Virus record (IMG/VR): IMGVR_UViG_3300017788_000032
Span: 1 to 54,252 of that record
DNA: 54,252 nucleotides
Direction: 5' to 3' (one strand)
DNA from: a virus
A program made the translations under genes and the position numbers. Position 1 is the first letter of the stretch. Each line of letters begins with the position of its first letter. The notes beneath the pieces are model-generated. The model was not told the DNA's origin. It worked only from the letters and a program-made list of their open reading frames with translations, and did no database searches. Positions 28,190-37,140 of the stretch are shown here, piece after piece.

Positions 28190-30004
28190 TTAATATCTAG
28201 ATATCCAAGATAGATCTTTTCTAAAATCTAAATTAGAAGATGCTTTTTCTTGTAATACCATGTTATTAGAAGAATTTTGTACAACAACATTGTTGTTATT
28301 TTCCTTGTCATTTATTGCTTTCAGAACATCTATGTTTTGCATCATTAATTTTTGTTCATTTTGATGGACTTGTAATGTTGTTGATGCATATTTTTCAAAA
28401 GCTTTACTTAAATCCCTTACAGTTCTATTTAGCTCATCTAAAGATTGAGCAGGCATACTTTCCCTATCCTGTAAAAGCTTTTCTATTGGCCCGCCTTCTT
28501 TTAAGGCTAAAATTTCATCCTGTTGATCGAATCTGTAAGCCTGTCTACCTGTAAATAATGTTCTATCAGATGTTGAGGTGAGATCGCCTACATCTTTAAC
28601 TTCTACCTCTTTTTCTGACGACTTAAATCCTAACTTATCCTTTATCCAATCTTTAATATTATCTAGGTTAAATATGTTAGAAATTACATCTACCACCCCT
28701 TTTACAAAACCTAAAATCTTATCCATTAAAAAGCTACCAAGTTTTTTAATTTCTTCTGCAATATCAAATTTTTCAAAATATTCAGTTATTTTTTTACCCA
28801 AGTCTTTATTAAACCAACCTATAATCCAACCAAATATTTTACCGGGTATGCCTATAGCAAAAGATTGAATTTGATTAAAGATTTGACCTATACCTTCAAT
28901 CCATTTACCCTCTCTAAAAGGTTTAAATATTTTTTCAATTCTATCCCTTATTTCATCAAACTTAATCAAGTCTAATCCAAATATTTCAAAAATATCAAAA
29001 AAGTTTAATATACCTTTTACAAGTCCTGTTACCATTTTTTGTAAAAATGATTTATCCTTTAATTTTGGATCTGTAAATGCTTGAAATAGCCCAACTCCGA
29101 CCTCAAATAATGCCATCAAAGGTGCGAGTATTTTACCAAAAAGTCTGCCAACTTTTAATCCGAAGCTGAAAAAACTTCCTAATTGTGATAAAAAGCCTGT
29201 AAAGACTTTTAAAGCACCGGTAGGTATCATTTTACCGAGTTTAAATTTTTCAAAAAATGAAATTAAAGGTTTAAAAAACGATTTTACTTTACCAAATAAG
29301 TTTTTAACCGATTCAAATATAGATAAAGCTCTAGCTTTTGCAGTATCAAAAACGCTTTTTAAAGTTTTTATAATTGTAGAATCTTTAAACGCTGCTTTCC
29401 ATCCTAGTACTGTTTGTTTTACGGAGTCGAAAAATCCTTTTATAAGTTTTGCTATTTTTGTTTCTTTTAAAGCTTTTATGCCTGCTAATATCTTTAATTT
29501 TATACTATTAAATAATCCCCTTATAAATTTACCGATACTTGTATCTTTAAAAATATTATATAAAATTTTAAATGAATTTTTAAGAAAACTAAAAAACTTT
29601 TTTACTTGTTCTATGAATCCTAATACTGCACCAATAATAAACCCTATTACAAATGCTAAAATAAAGAATAGTTTTGCCCAGGGTCCTTTTTTAGGATCAG
29701 GTTTTTCAACGTCCACTTTAAATGAAAATAAATCTTTAAAAGTCTTTCTTAAATCTTTTTGCCCTTCCGTGGTAAGCCCGTCTATGGAAATTGGTACAGC
29801 TTGAAGCACTCTTTGTTTTTGTTTAAATCGTCTAAATCTTGCTTTATCTTCTTTTTCTTCCGGAAATAATGCTTCTTTCAGAGACTTTAAAGCTGTAATA
29901 TCAGGCTTTTCATCACCTTTATTTTTTAATAAATTTTCAACTAAAAAGTTAAACTTAGAGCTAATATCTCCATCGCCGCCTAAAGGCATAGCATCACCGT
30001 TCAT
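28190..30004 (-). CDS. Tail tape measure protein (gp29-like)
   Basis: 604 aa, close to T4 gp29 (590 aa). One strong membrane segment lies at ~109-131 (WAKLFFILAFVIGFIIGAVLGF). It is followed by a long amphipathic helical region rich in Phe, Lys and Ile, as tape measures have. Residues 152-179, 180-205 and 206-233 are three imperfect 26-28-residue repeats (FKDTSIGKF.., KETKIAKLI.., FKDSTIIKT..). The C-terminal ~120 residues form a coiled-coil-like tail. It sets tail length and may enter the membrane during DNA delivery. A late box precedes the ATG by 6 nt. Two chaperone-like genes lie directly upstream. Confidence 0.8.
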   Translation of the reverse strand: MNGDAMPLGGDGDISSKFNFLVENLLKNKGDEKPDITALKSLKEALFPEEKEDKARFRRFKQKQRVLQAVPISIDGLTTEGQKDLRKTFKDLFSFKVDVEKPDPKKGPWAKLFFILAFVIGFIIGAVLGFIEQVKKFFSFLKNSFKILYNIFKDTSIGKFIRGLFNSIKLKILAGIKALKETKIAKLIKGFFDSVKQTVLGWKAAFKDSTIIKTLKSVFDTAKARALSIFESVKNLFGKVKSFFKPLISFFEKFKLGKMIPTGALKVFTGFLSQLGSFFSFGLKVGRLFGKILAPLMALFEVGVGLFQAFTDPKLKDKSFLQKMVTGLVKGILNFFDIFEIFGLDLIKFDEIRDRIEKIFKPFREGKWIEGIGQIFNQIQSFAIGIPGKIFGWIIGWFNKDLGKKITEYFEKFDIAEEIKKLGSFLMDKILGFVKGVVDVISNIFNLDNIKDWIKDKLGFKSSEKEVEVKDVGDLTSTSDRTLFTGRQAYRFDQQDEILALKEGGPIEKLLQDRESMPAQSLDELNRTVRDLSKAFEKYASTTLQVHQNEQKLMMQNIDVLKAINDKENNNNVVVQNSSNNMVLQEKASSNLDFRKDLSWISRY

Positions 30005-30010
30005 TATTAA

Positions 30011-30017
30011 TATTTAA
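30011..30017 (-). promoter_or_regulatory. Late-promoter-like box TTAAATA, 6 nt before ATG of tape measure
   Basis: Variant late box in the 27-nt gap before the tape measure gene. Confidence 0.55.
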
Positions 30018-30031
30018 AGAAAAAAGTACGT

Positions 30032-30781
30032 TTAAACAGTGAAAAGTGAGGGGTCTATATCGATTTCTACTTCTTTATCGTTTTGTACAAAATACTTCTT
30101 TTCGAACTGTTTAACCTCATTAATAAAGTTAACCAGCTTAGTGTTTGCAGATAAAGGCAAGTTTTCTACCAGTTTAACTCTTTGAGAAAAAGTAAGTTGA
30201 TTAAACTCTACTTCTACTGGTTTAGTACCATCATTAATTACTATTTTGTTAATGTATTTAACAAGTTCATTAACATACATTTCACCAACTGCCTCGCTCG
30301 GTAGATTATCGTTATCTGCTAAAGGTGAAAGCTTCTTTTTAGTTTCTTGATTAATAAAAGAATCTTGTGCAAGAGATGGTAGAGTAACATTTATCTTTAA
30401 ATTGCCGTCTTCTAGTTCTCTGTTTTTTAGATTCTCTGGAATGGTAAAATTATTGTTAGCAACAAATGAAATATCTAGGGTACCTTCCTCAGAAATAACT
30501 GTTGAAGAAAGAGATAGAGCTCTTAAAACAACTAAAATATAATTTCTATCTAAAATATTAAATTCAACTTTTTCCGTAGAGTTTTCGTTAATAATCGTAT
30601 TAGTTAAATTGGAAAAACTTATACCCGAAAAAGCTTTGTCAAGAGCAGTCTTTACTGCTTCTTTTTGCTGCTTTGTAGTAAGCCCTTTAAATTTTATCTT
30701 ACGATTTAAGGATGGTACAAATATGTCAAATGTCTTGTTTAGGCCTTCTAGAGAAGTTAAGACATTATTAAAGTTCTCCAT
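30032..30781 (-). CDS. Tail/baseplate assembly chaperone-like protein (gp26-like)
   Basis: 249 aa, soluble. The early segment FVPSLNRKIKFKGLTTKQQKEAV matches the pattern of T4 gp26/gp51-type baseplate proteins (lPS.g..v.fkp.tvkqek.l). The rest alternates helices and short strands without a catalytic site. Position between the tube gene and the tape measure is where tail assembly chaperones sit in many tailed phages. A late box overlapping the upstream stop region lies 6 nt before the ATG. Role inferred from pattern and position. Confidence 0.5.
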   Translation of the reverse strand: MENFNNVLTSLEGLNKTFDIFVPSLNRKIKFKGLTTKQQKEAVKTALDKAFSGISFSNLTNTIINENSTEKVEFNILDRNYILVVLRALSLSSTVISEEGTLDISFVANNNFTIPENLKNRELEDGNLKINVTLPSLAQDSFINQETKKKLSPLADNDNLPSEAVGEMYVNELVKYINKIVINDGTKPVEVEFNQLTFSQRVKLVENLPLSANTKLVNFINEVKQFEKKYFVQNDKEVEIDIDPSLFTV

Positions 30782-30786
30782 AAAAC

Positions 30787-31629
30787 CTATTTATTAGGAG
30801 ATAATGGGTTTGCAATGCTTGCTTTACTCTGCTCTTTTTCTAATTTACTCATTTCTGTTTCATAAATGTTGGCTAAAACCATATTTTCTGCCAAAGTATT
30901 ATTGTCAAGATATTCCGGGGTGTAAAATAGTTTACTGACTAAAATATATTGTAATTCTAAAATACTCTTTAAATTTGCATTATACAACGCTTTAAGTATT
31001 TCCAGTAAAGAGAGATTGTAAGGTGAAAGTGTTACGCGTTGTTCATTTTTTTTACCCACTTCTAAAACTAATGTTTTAAAAGATTCGTTAATTTCATCAC
31101 TAAATGTTTTAATATGCTTGGTAATTTCAGCAGGTAGCATGTCATAAAGATCTTGTCTATTAGAAGGGTAGACAATCTCTTTACCATCAAAAAATACTTG
31201 AGAAATTGAGTCATAAAACACATCATACAAAGTTTCAAATTGTAAGAGTTTGGGCAGAGTTACTCTTACTTCAGCTTTATCTATTTTAATGGTTTTAGTA
31301 AATTCTGTTTTAAAATCTAAACATTTTTTAAGAAATGGTAGTAAGGAAAACTTAGCAGAAAGCGGGCCCTCCTTATATTCAATATCTGGAGATATGCATG
31401 TACATCTCAAAAGAAAGAGTGCACAAAATTTATCAAAATTTGTAAGTTTATAAAATTTGTCGGAATCAAGAATTGACTCTTCTAATATTTTATCAAAATA
31501 TTCAGCAATATGATCGTTATTATTATTAATTAAAAACTTATTAAGAGTCTTATATTGACTAAAAGTTATTTCTTTAACCTTTAGTTTTTCTCCTAACGTA
31601 GGGGCGTCAAAATTTATATAAAATGGCAT
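30787..31629 (-). CDS. Second chaperone-like protein before the tape measure (gp26/gp51-like)
   Basis: 280 aa, soluble and mostly helical. LKVKEITFSQYKTLNKFLINNN and FDKFCALFLLRCTCIS are similar in layout to the neighbouring 249-aa protein and to gp26-like baseplate proteins, which bind peptide-like partners. The last ~20 residues are Lys/Ser-rich. Its ATG overlaps the stop of the 302-aa tube-like gene (TAATG). The pair of similar-looking proteins next to the tape measure suggests they act together on it. Identity not certain. Confidence 0.45.
   Translation of the reverse strand: MPFYINFDAPTLGEKLKVKEITFSQYKTLNKFLINNNNDHIAEYFDKILEESILDSDKFYKLTNFDKFCALFLLRCTCISPDIEYKEGPLSAKFSLLPFLKKCLDFKTEFTKTIKIDKAEVRVTLPKLLQFETLYDVFYDSISQVFFDGKEIVYPSNRQDLYDMLPAEITKHIKTFSDEINESFKTLVLEVGKKNEQRVTLSPYNLSLLEILKALYNANLKSILELQYILVSKLFYTPEYLDNNTLAENMVLANIYETEMSKLEKEQSKASIANPLSPNK
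30788..30794 (-). promoter_or_regulatory. Late promoter ATAAATA, 6 nt before ATG at 30781
   Basis: The box overlaps the last codons and stop of the upstream chaperone-like gene, an example of a promoter embedded in coding sequence. Confidence 0.65.
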
Positions 31630-32537
31630 TATAAGAATCCAAGAGGATTTATGCTTCCAATACCATTTTGGAAGCTGGTAACCCTCGGTATGGATCCATT
31701 GGCTATTCTATTAACAATATCAGCAATAGGCAAGTAAAGATTATTTTCAACCGTATAATTTGAATATGTCCATCTAGTATTATAAGTTATCATCCTGGAG
31801 TCAGTGTAGTCTAGGGATTGTTCAGCTATTTGATATGGCATACAGTTATAAAAAGTAAATACTTTTCTAGGTATCATAGATATTCCGTTGTATGTAAATG
31901 CATACTGAAGTAATGTCATATTTACTTTCATATTTCTAATATCTTTCCTACCATTTACATCGCCGGGTCTTGCAGCTAAGCCGTAATGAGATCCTAATAT
32001 TACCCAAGGTCTTAAAACAAAATCTATAAATGAGGTATTGGTTTCTTTAAAATCTATAACAAGTTCGGGCGGTTCTGTATTTCTCTTGCTACCTAAAATA
32101 CCGGGTAAAAAGCCTCTATTATTAGATACTGTAGCGCTCATTACTTCAAATTGCTCTGTCGGGATAGTTACTTCATTTGCAAATAAACAGCCTACTACTT
32201 TTTGTAATGGAAAGCTTTTTAAAATGTTTACTGCAGTATCAATATTAAAGCCTTTTTTACTACCGTCAACGCGTTCTAATCCTTGAATTAAGCTTGTCCT
32301 TAATGCAGGAGGATATCTATCAATAACTATAATCCATTGCGTAGGGTTGGGAAGCGCGGTAAACCACGATTCCATTTGTACGAGAAAATAATCTCGAGGA
32401 CTAATTAATGGTACCCCGGGTATATTAAACCCAAAGAGACTGGTTACTTGAGGAGCAAAAGAAGGATTAGTACCGTCAACTAAACCGGTAAAATTTGTAC
32501 CAAGCCCTTGAAGTGCTTCAGTGAATGGATTATTCAC
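31629..32537 (-). CDS. Tail-tube-like structural protein (gp54-like candidate)
   Basis: 302 aa. Residues ~150-275 contain ELVIDFKETNTSFIDFVLRPWVIL and a RKVFTFYNCMPYQIAEQSLDYTD stretch ending YNTRWTYSNYTV. This is the conserved order of strands in tail-tube-like proteins of T4-type phages. It follows gp19 directly, so it may be the tube initiator or another tube-fold adaptor. Start is GTG at 32537, set by the TTAAATA box 5 nt upstream. Confidence 0.55.
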   Translation of the reverse strand: MNNPFTEALQGLGTNFTGLVDGTNPSFAPQVTSLFGFNIPGVPLISPRDYFLVQMESWFTALPNPTQWIIVIDRYPPALRTSLIQGLERVDGSKKGFNIDTAVNILKSFPLQKVVGCLFANEVTIPTEQFEVMSATVSNNRGFLPGILGSKRNTEPPELVIDFKETNTSFIDFVLRPWVILGSHYGLAARPGDVNGRKDIRNMKVNMTLLQYAFTYNGISMIPRKVFTFYNCMPYQIAEQSLDYTDSRMITYNTRWTYSNYTVENNLYLPIADIVNRIANGSIPRVTSFQNGIGSINPLGFL

Positions 32538-32542
32538 CTAAT

Positions 32543-32549
32543 TATTTAA
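32543..32549 (-). promoter_or_regulatory. Late-promoter-like box TTAAATA, 5 nt before GTG at 32537
   Basis: Lies in the 16-nt gap after gp19. It supports the GTG start. Confidence 0.55.
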
Positions 32550-32553
32550 TAAC

Positions 32554-33102
32554 TTAACTTAACTTACGCCAGTAGTGATAGGATACCGTTGCAGTAAACT
32601 CAATTGTCTCGCCTGTTCCAGTAGCAATATTGTAAGTAAGAGGGCCTACATTTCTTACGGAAACTCCGACTAATTGATACTGGGCAACGCTATTTAACTG
32701 ATTGTCTAGTTGTACTAGATCAATAATAGCGGTTTGTTTAGGTGAGAAATAATTACCTGTCGAAGTAGCGTCATTAAAGATGTCTGTTGACCACTGTTCA
32801 AACTTCTGACGAATTTGTGATTGTGCATCAGCATAAAAGGTGAGATCGTAGGCATCACTACCTGGATACTGTGCAGCGCCAGGAAGATTAAAGTTGAGAC
32901 CCATGTAAGGAACCTCAACATTTTTAATAGAACGAGCGGGCAATGTGGCTGTCTTTACATATACTAGATCGTCCTGATCAAAAGTTACTGTGCTAGCACC
33001 ACCGGTATTAATTGAAAGTACACGGAAGTTAAAATCACGTGCGAATTCACGCGATGCTGCTATTCTATAAAAGTCGGTAATTAATTGATTTACGTCAGCC
33101 AT
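32554..33102 (-). CDS. gp19: Tail tube protein gp19
   Basis: 182 aa, near T4 gp19 (163 aa). Conserved features are the N-terminal FARDFNFRVLSI, DDLVYVKTATLPARSI, VPYMGLNFNLPGAAQYPGSD and the C-terminal VGPLTYNIATGTGETIEF...VSYHYW. These match the gp19/T4-like tube family, whose hexamers stack to form the DNA channel. It is directly downstream of the sheath gene and has its own late promoter, fitting the need for many copies. GC content and codon use look slightly higher than in neighbouring small genes, common for abundant virion proteins. Confidence 0.93.
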   Translation of the reverse strand: MADVNQLITDFYRIAASREFARDFNFRVLSINTGGASTVTFDQDDLVYVKTATLPARSIKNVEVPYMGLNFNLPGAAQYPGSDAYDLTFYADAQSQIRQKFEQWSTDIFNDATSTGNYFSPKQTAIIDLVQLDNQLNSVAQYQLVGVSVRNVGPLTYNIATGTGETIEFTATVSYHYWRKLS

Positions 33103-33107
33103 AAAAT

Positions 33108-33114
33108 TATTTAT
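33108..33114 (-). promoter_or_regulatory. Late promoter ATAAATA, 5 nt before ATG of gp19
   Basis: Sits in the 15-nt gap between sheath and tube genes; overlaps the sheath 3' boundary. Confidence 0.7.
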
Positions 33115-33117
33115 CTA

Positions 33118-35409
33118 TTAGGTTACAATCTCCTGGAAGGTTGTTCCGGTTCTTGTAGCATAGAAATTAACCAATATATACTCTGCAGCTCTTACCGGTT
33201 TAATGTATATATCGACAATAACTGTATTATCATCAATAACTGCAGGTGTGTTGTTTCTCTCATCACAAATTAATAGATAGTCGTATATACCTTGTGTATT
33301 CTTTGCATTATCAAAGATTGGTGTCAAGCTATTAATAATCTGTGTACGGGTAAATAATGTGTTAGGCTCGAACAAGAAATACTTAACTGTATCTCTTGTA
33401 GCGGTTTCAAGGCTTAAGAACAATCTACGTACGTTAATACGGTCAAAAGCACTTGGCTTCTTCTGTAAAGTCTTTTGACCGAAGATTACATAACCTTCAG
33501 CAGGGAAGAACGTTACGGGATTTAAATTAATCTTATAAACCTGATCACGTTGCTTCTGCTTGGGATAAACTGCTAGATCTACTACACCGGTTAAAACGCC
33601 GCGAGTAAATCCTGCAGGAGCAAACCAGGGCTGGAAGTTACTATCGGTTGAAGCCATGGCAGCTGCAGCAAAGCCTGAGAATGGAACCCAAACTTGCTGA
33701 TTCGTTGCAACGTCGGCTACTTTAGCCAAATTAGCGAAAGCACAAGCATAACTTGAATCAATACTTGCAAACTGATTCTTTAGTGGCCAGTAAATATTGC
33801 TTGAAAACGAATTGCTAGGTATATCAAGAGTCTTAATATTTGCACCCTGTACGAATATATTTGAAATTACATCTGCTATAAAGAGATGGTCTTTACGAGC
33901 TTTGGCAAGATTTAGAAATGCGTTAGCAACTGCATTATAGCGTGTTACCGGAGTAGGTACTGAGCCGGGATTCTGTACTGTTAGTGCACTAACCAATGCA
34001 TCATAAGGTACAGTATCATCAAAGTAACCAAATGTTGAAGGGTTAAACGAATTAACATAAATTGTTCCAAGACCGGCTTCTACAGAGATATTAAGCGGAT
34101 AAAGATCGACATTGCTTATCTTTTCTGCCGCATTACTAATCTTAGTAGGAATATTACCGACAATCTTGGTTGAAAGATCGAGGTTACTGTAATCTCCTAA
34201 AGCATATAATGCGTTGGTTGTGCCTAGGATAGCGGCTAGTGAGACAACAGTACCAGAAGGTGCACCAACACGGGTTACATATTCTGAATCCGTTTCATCA
34301 GCTAGAGGATCAGCGAGTTGTGAGCTTAGGAAACGAGCCTTCTTAGTAGGTGCACCAGAGAGATTCAACCATGTTGTACCATTTTTATTAGAAATATTGG
34401 GATTAATAATGGTTGTAATGTTTGTCGAAGCTTGATCGGCAATCTCAATAAAGAAGCTTACTGCGGGGCCACCATTAATACTATTAATTTGTCTATTAGC
34501 GTCCATTGAGGCGGTATAACCTTCTTGTAGGACATAATCAAGAGCAATTGTATCTGGCGAATAGACGGACTGTCTTAGTTTGAATACACCAACTGTGATT
34601 GTATCATCAAATTGATTTGAAGAAATATCGAATGTTGGGATATTCTCGATTACCTCTGACAAGCTGCCTTGTAGGCCGGCTGAATCTGCAGAAAGAGTAA
34701 AGTTAAGTCTTACATCAGGGATGTTAACGTACTGTGAACCAAAAATTGCTGTGGTGTCTGAATTAATTGAATATACAGAATTGACATCGTTAAAAGGGGT
34801 TGCGGGGTTTAAATTGGTATTATCAATAACTCCGATATAGGTGCCTTCAAACTTTGAATTTATTGTTGATTGTGCTTTGTTAAGAACAATCATTCCTGCA
34901 GCACTAAGAGAATTGACGGTTGAAAATGTTGTTAATCCGTATGTATCGCCGGACCATGTAAATCCGTCACCTTTAAGAATTGAAAGGTATTCAGATTGAT
35001 TTAATTTTAAGTGGGTCGGTGAACCGAAGAAGTAAACACTGTTAGGCTGTGTAAGATCGCTTGTTACAGATCCGTTGACATAAGAGCGTACAGGGTAAAC
35101 GAGGGCACTATATTCATCGCTCGTGTCGATTCCGGCTCCAGCACCATAAGGTAAGCGATAAACAATTACGCTTGCAGGTGACTGTAGCGCTACTTTAACA
35201 GAGTGATAAAAATATCTCTCTGCTGAATTTGTAGGTATGCCAAAAATCTGTTCGAATTCGGAAAGCGAAGAAACGCTAATTGGTTCAGATGTTGGTCCTT
35301 TATCCGCAAACCCGGGAATAAATACGGTGGTTGCTGGGGTTCCTACACCTCTTAGCGATAAATCTCTTTCAATAATTTCAACCCCGGGACTTTGAATTGT
35401 ACGTGCCAT
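33118..35409 (-). CDS. gp18: Tail sheath protein gp18
   Basis: 763 aa contractile sheath subunit (T4 gp18 659 aa). The N-terminus RTIQSPGVEIIERDLS with FIPGFADKGP and the domain around FEQIFGIPTNSAERYFYHSV are family hallmarks. The C-terminal core includes EGYVIFGQKTLQKKPSAFDRINVRRLF and DIYIKPVRAAEYILVNF, the segment that interlocks sheath subunits. Extra length lies in the middle, probably surface-exposed insertion domains. Own late promoter at 35416-35422. Confidence 0.96.
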   Translation of the reverse strand: MARTIQSPGVEIIERDLSLRGVGTPATTVFIPGFADKGPTSEPISVSSLSEFEQIFGIPTNSAERYFYHSVKVALQSPASVIVYRLPYGAGAGIDTSDEYSALVYPVRSYVNGSVTSDLTQPNSVYFFGSPTHLKLNQSEYLSILKGDGFTWSGDTYGLTTFSTVNSLSAAGMIVLNKAQSTINSKFEGTYIGVIDNTNLNPATPFNDVNSVYSINSDTTAIFGSQYVNIPDVRLNFTLSADSAGLQGSLSEVIENIPTFDISSNQFDDTITVGVFKLRQSVYSPDTIALDYVLQEGYTASMDANRQINSINGGPAVSFFIEIADQASTNITTIINPNISNKNGTTWLNLSGAPTKKARFLSSQLADPLADETDSEYVTRVGAPSGTVVSLAAILGTTNALYALGDYSNLDLSTKIVGNIPTKISNAAEKISNVDLYPLNISVEAGLGTIYVNSFNPSTFGYFDDTVPYDALVSALTVQNPGSVPTPVTRYNAVANAFLNLAKARKDHLFIADVISNIFVQGANIKTLDIPSNSFSSNIYWPLKNQFASIDSSYACAFANLAKVADVATNQQVWVPFSGFAAAAMASTDSNFQPWFAPAGFTRGVLTGVVDLAVYPKQKQRDQVYKINLNPVTFFPAEGYVIFGQKTLQKKPSAFDRINVRRLFLSLETATRDTVKYFLFEPNTLFTRTQIINSLTPIFDNAKNTQGIYDYLLICDERNNTPAVIDDNTVIVDIYIKPVRAAEYILVNFYATRTGTTFQEIVT

Positions 35410-35415
35410 ATAAAG

Positions 35416-35422
35416 TATTTAT
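35416..35422 (-). promoter_or_regulatory. Late promoter ATAAATA, 6 nt before ATG of gp18
   Basis: Strict core in a 40-nt intergenic gap; no Shine-Dalgarno between box and ATG. Confidence 0.7.
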
Positions 35423-35449
35423 GTTTTTTTGGATAAAACTTTTTGATTT

Positions 35450-36103
35450 TTATAAATTATCTACCTGTTCAACCAGAGATATTTCCAGCTGAGAATACTC
35501 AAAAGTAAAGAAAGTTTCTAATTCTGTAGAGTCTCTATTATTAAAATTAATACTTCCCAGTGTAGTTGGAAAGGCATCTTTATATATAAACTCTATAGTT
35601 CTTTTGTCGTATTCATCTAATGCAAATAATGAAAAATTAGCTCTAAATCTAAGATAATCATAACCTAATGCATTTAAATCTCTAGAGGTCGCTTTGTTTG
35701 AATTGGCCCCTGTTCTTGCATCTGTTTTAGTCAAATTTTCTGCATCATAATAACTAAGTCGGGCATTATTTAAAAGATCTAACCATTTATAAATGATCCA
35801 ATAGTTGTTAAATCTGTTGTCAACGGTAAAGTTCACGGTAACCGGAGGGTAGGGATCTCGTGAATGACTAGAATTATTTAAAGTTTGTCCAGAATATCTT
35901 ATTTGTATTGCAGGGACGGTAACTTCAGGAACAATAGCGCCAAATACTGAAAACTGTAATGAGTCAGGATTTACTGTTTCATTACTACGGGTAACAGATC
36001 TAGAAATTTCTTTTAAACAGGGGGGTAAATTTAAGACGAATAAAAATTTATCTTTACGCGTCTTGTTAAAAGGGCTTTGAGTGTATGTAACTAGATTTGC
36101 CAT
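35450..36103 (-). CDS. Putative tail-tube-fold or tail completion protein
   Basis: 217 aa, soluble. PFNKTRKDKFLFVLNLPPCLK opens the protein. VPEVTVPAIQIRYSGQTLN and VNFTVDNRFNNYWIIYKWLDLL follow the order of strands and helix seen in tube-fold proteins (target residues P-V-x-I-R near a conserved helix). Position between the glycine-rich fibre gene and the sheath suggests a tail tip, terminator or tube-related role. I cannot assign a T4 gene number. The ATG follows the frame-corrected stop of the upstream gene by 3 nt. Confidence 0.5.
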   Translation of the reverse strand: MANLVTYTQSPFNKTRKDKFLFVLNLPPCLKEISRSVTRSNETVNPDSLQFSVFGAIVPEVTVPAIQIRYSGQTLNNSSHSRDPYPPVTVNFTVDNRFNNYWIIYKWLDLLNNARLSYYDAENLTKTDARTGANSNKATSRDLNALGYDYLRFRANFSLFALDEYDKRTIEFIYKDAFPTTLGSINFNNRDSTELETFFTFEYSQLEISLVEQVDNL

Positions 36104-36106
36104 ATA

Positions 36107-37128
36107 TTAATATATAGGGTAGCGGATTATTACTACACCAGATCCTCCTGCTCCTCCTCCTGCTGGCCTGAAGTGTAATTGCCTCCACCACCTCCACCTC
36201 CTAAGCCATTAGTACCGGGTAACCCCATAGCATTGTTTGGGTAATCATACCAACAACCTCCAGCACCACCTCCGCCTAATCCTCCGTTAATACGAGTAAA
36301 TGCTACATTATAGTACGCATTGCTACCCGCGCCGCCGCCTGCATAAAAAGTAGCTATCCCAGTAATATTACACATTATACCGGTACCACCTTCACCACCC
36401 ATATAGTAAGGATCAGCAGTTTCACCGCTTCCTCCTGCTCCTCCGCCTCCACCGCCTGCATAGGATGTATAGGAGCCGTTCCCTCCACCACCTCCATTGC
36501 CCCCTAAAACACCATTAGTACCTTTTGAGCCTGCACCACCTGTAGCAAAAGGAGAATTATCTACTGCTCCTGCTCCGCCTCCACAGCCACCGGGTCTACC
36601 GTTAGTATAAGTTAAATTTGAGTTCCAATATGTGCCGCCTCCACCACCCCCGGCGACACTGTAAATATCGAATTGTGATGCACCGCCATCACCGCCTACA
36701 GTATTATTATACCTAACTGCACCGCCTGCAGTACCCCCTGCACCGACAACTACAGTCTTATTGCCAAAAGTAACTGGAACGCTGGTATTATAGTAAACGC
36801 CTCCTGCACCACCACCTCCAGCTAGATCCCCCCCTCCACCTCCGCCTCCACCAACTACTAAAACTTCTACCGTAGGGTTATTCTGTGCTAAAGAAATATT
36901 AAAAGAACTAGTTCCAACAGATGTAAAGGTATGTATTTTGTATCGTATACCTCTTTCTACAATTTCAGTTACACTGTTTCCCCCTGTTGCTATTATTAAA
37001 GGTCTGCCTGCAGCGGTAAGTGAAGCTACTGTCGTTTTATATGTTGTAGTTGCATCAGAAATAGGCAATACCTGTGATCCTGCAAGGTTGGGTACCGTAT
37101 TGAGCTGGTTAATGGTTACGTCGGCCAT
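36107..37128 (-). CDS. Glycine-rich tail fibre/adhesin, with 1-nt frameshift near the 3' end
   Basis: Begins MADVTINQL, the N-terminal module shared with the products at 41390 and 54192. After residue ~85 it is a long Gly-rich region (GGGGG, GGAGG runs), as in polyglycine-sandwich phage adhesins. The uninterrupted frame ends at 36133 with an atypical QQEEEQEDLV tail. One frame over, the DNA reads GGGAGGSGVVIIRYPIY then TAA at 36107, which is the usual C-terminus of such proteins. A missing base near 36165 would restore it (about 340 aa). A TTAAATA late box lies 5 nt before the ATG. I infer a receptor-binding fibre tip. Confidence 0.75.
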
Positions 37129-37133
37129 TAAAT

Positions 37134-37140
37134 TATTTAA
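37134..37140 (-). promoter_or_regulatory. Late-promoter-like box TTAAATA, 5 nt before ATG at 37128
   Basis: Lies immediately before the terminase stop codon (37141-37143), within the 12-nt gap. Confidence 0.6.
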
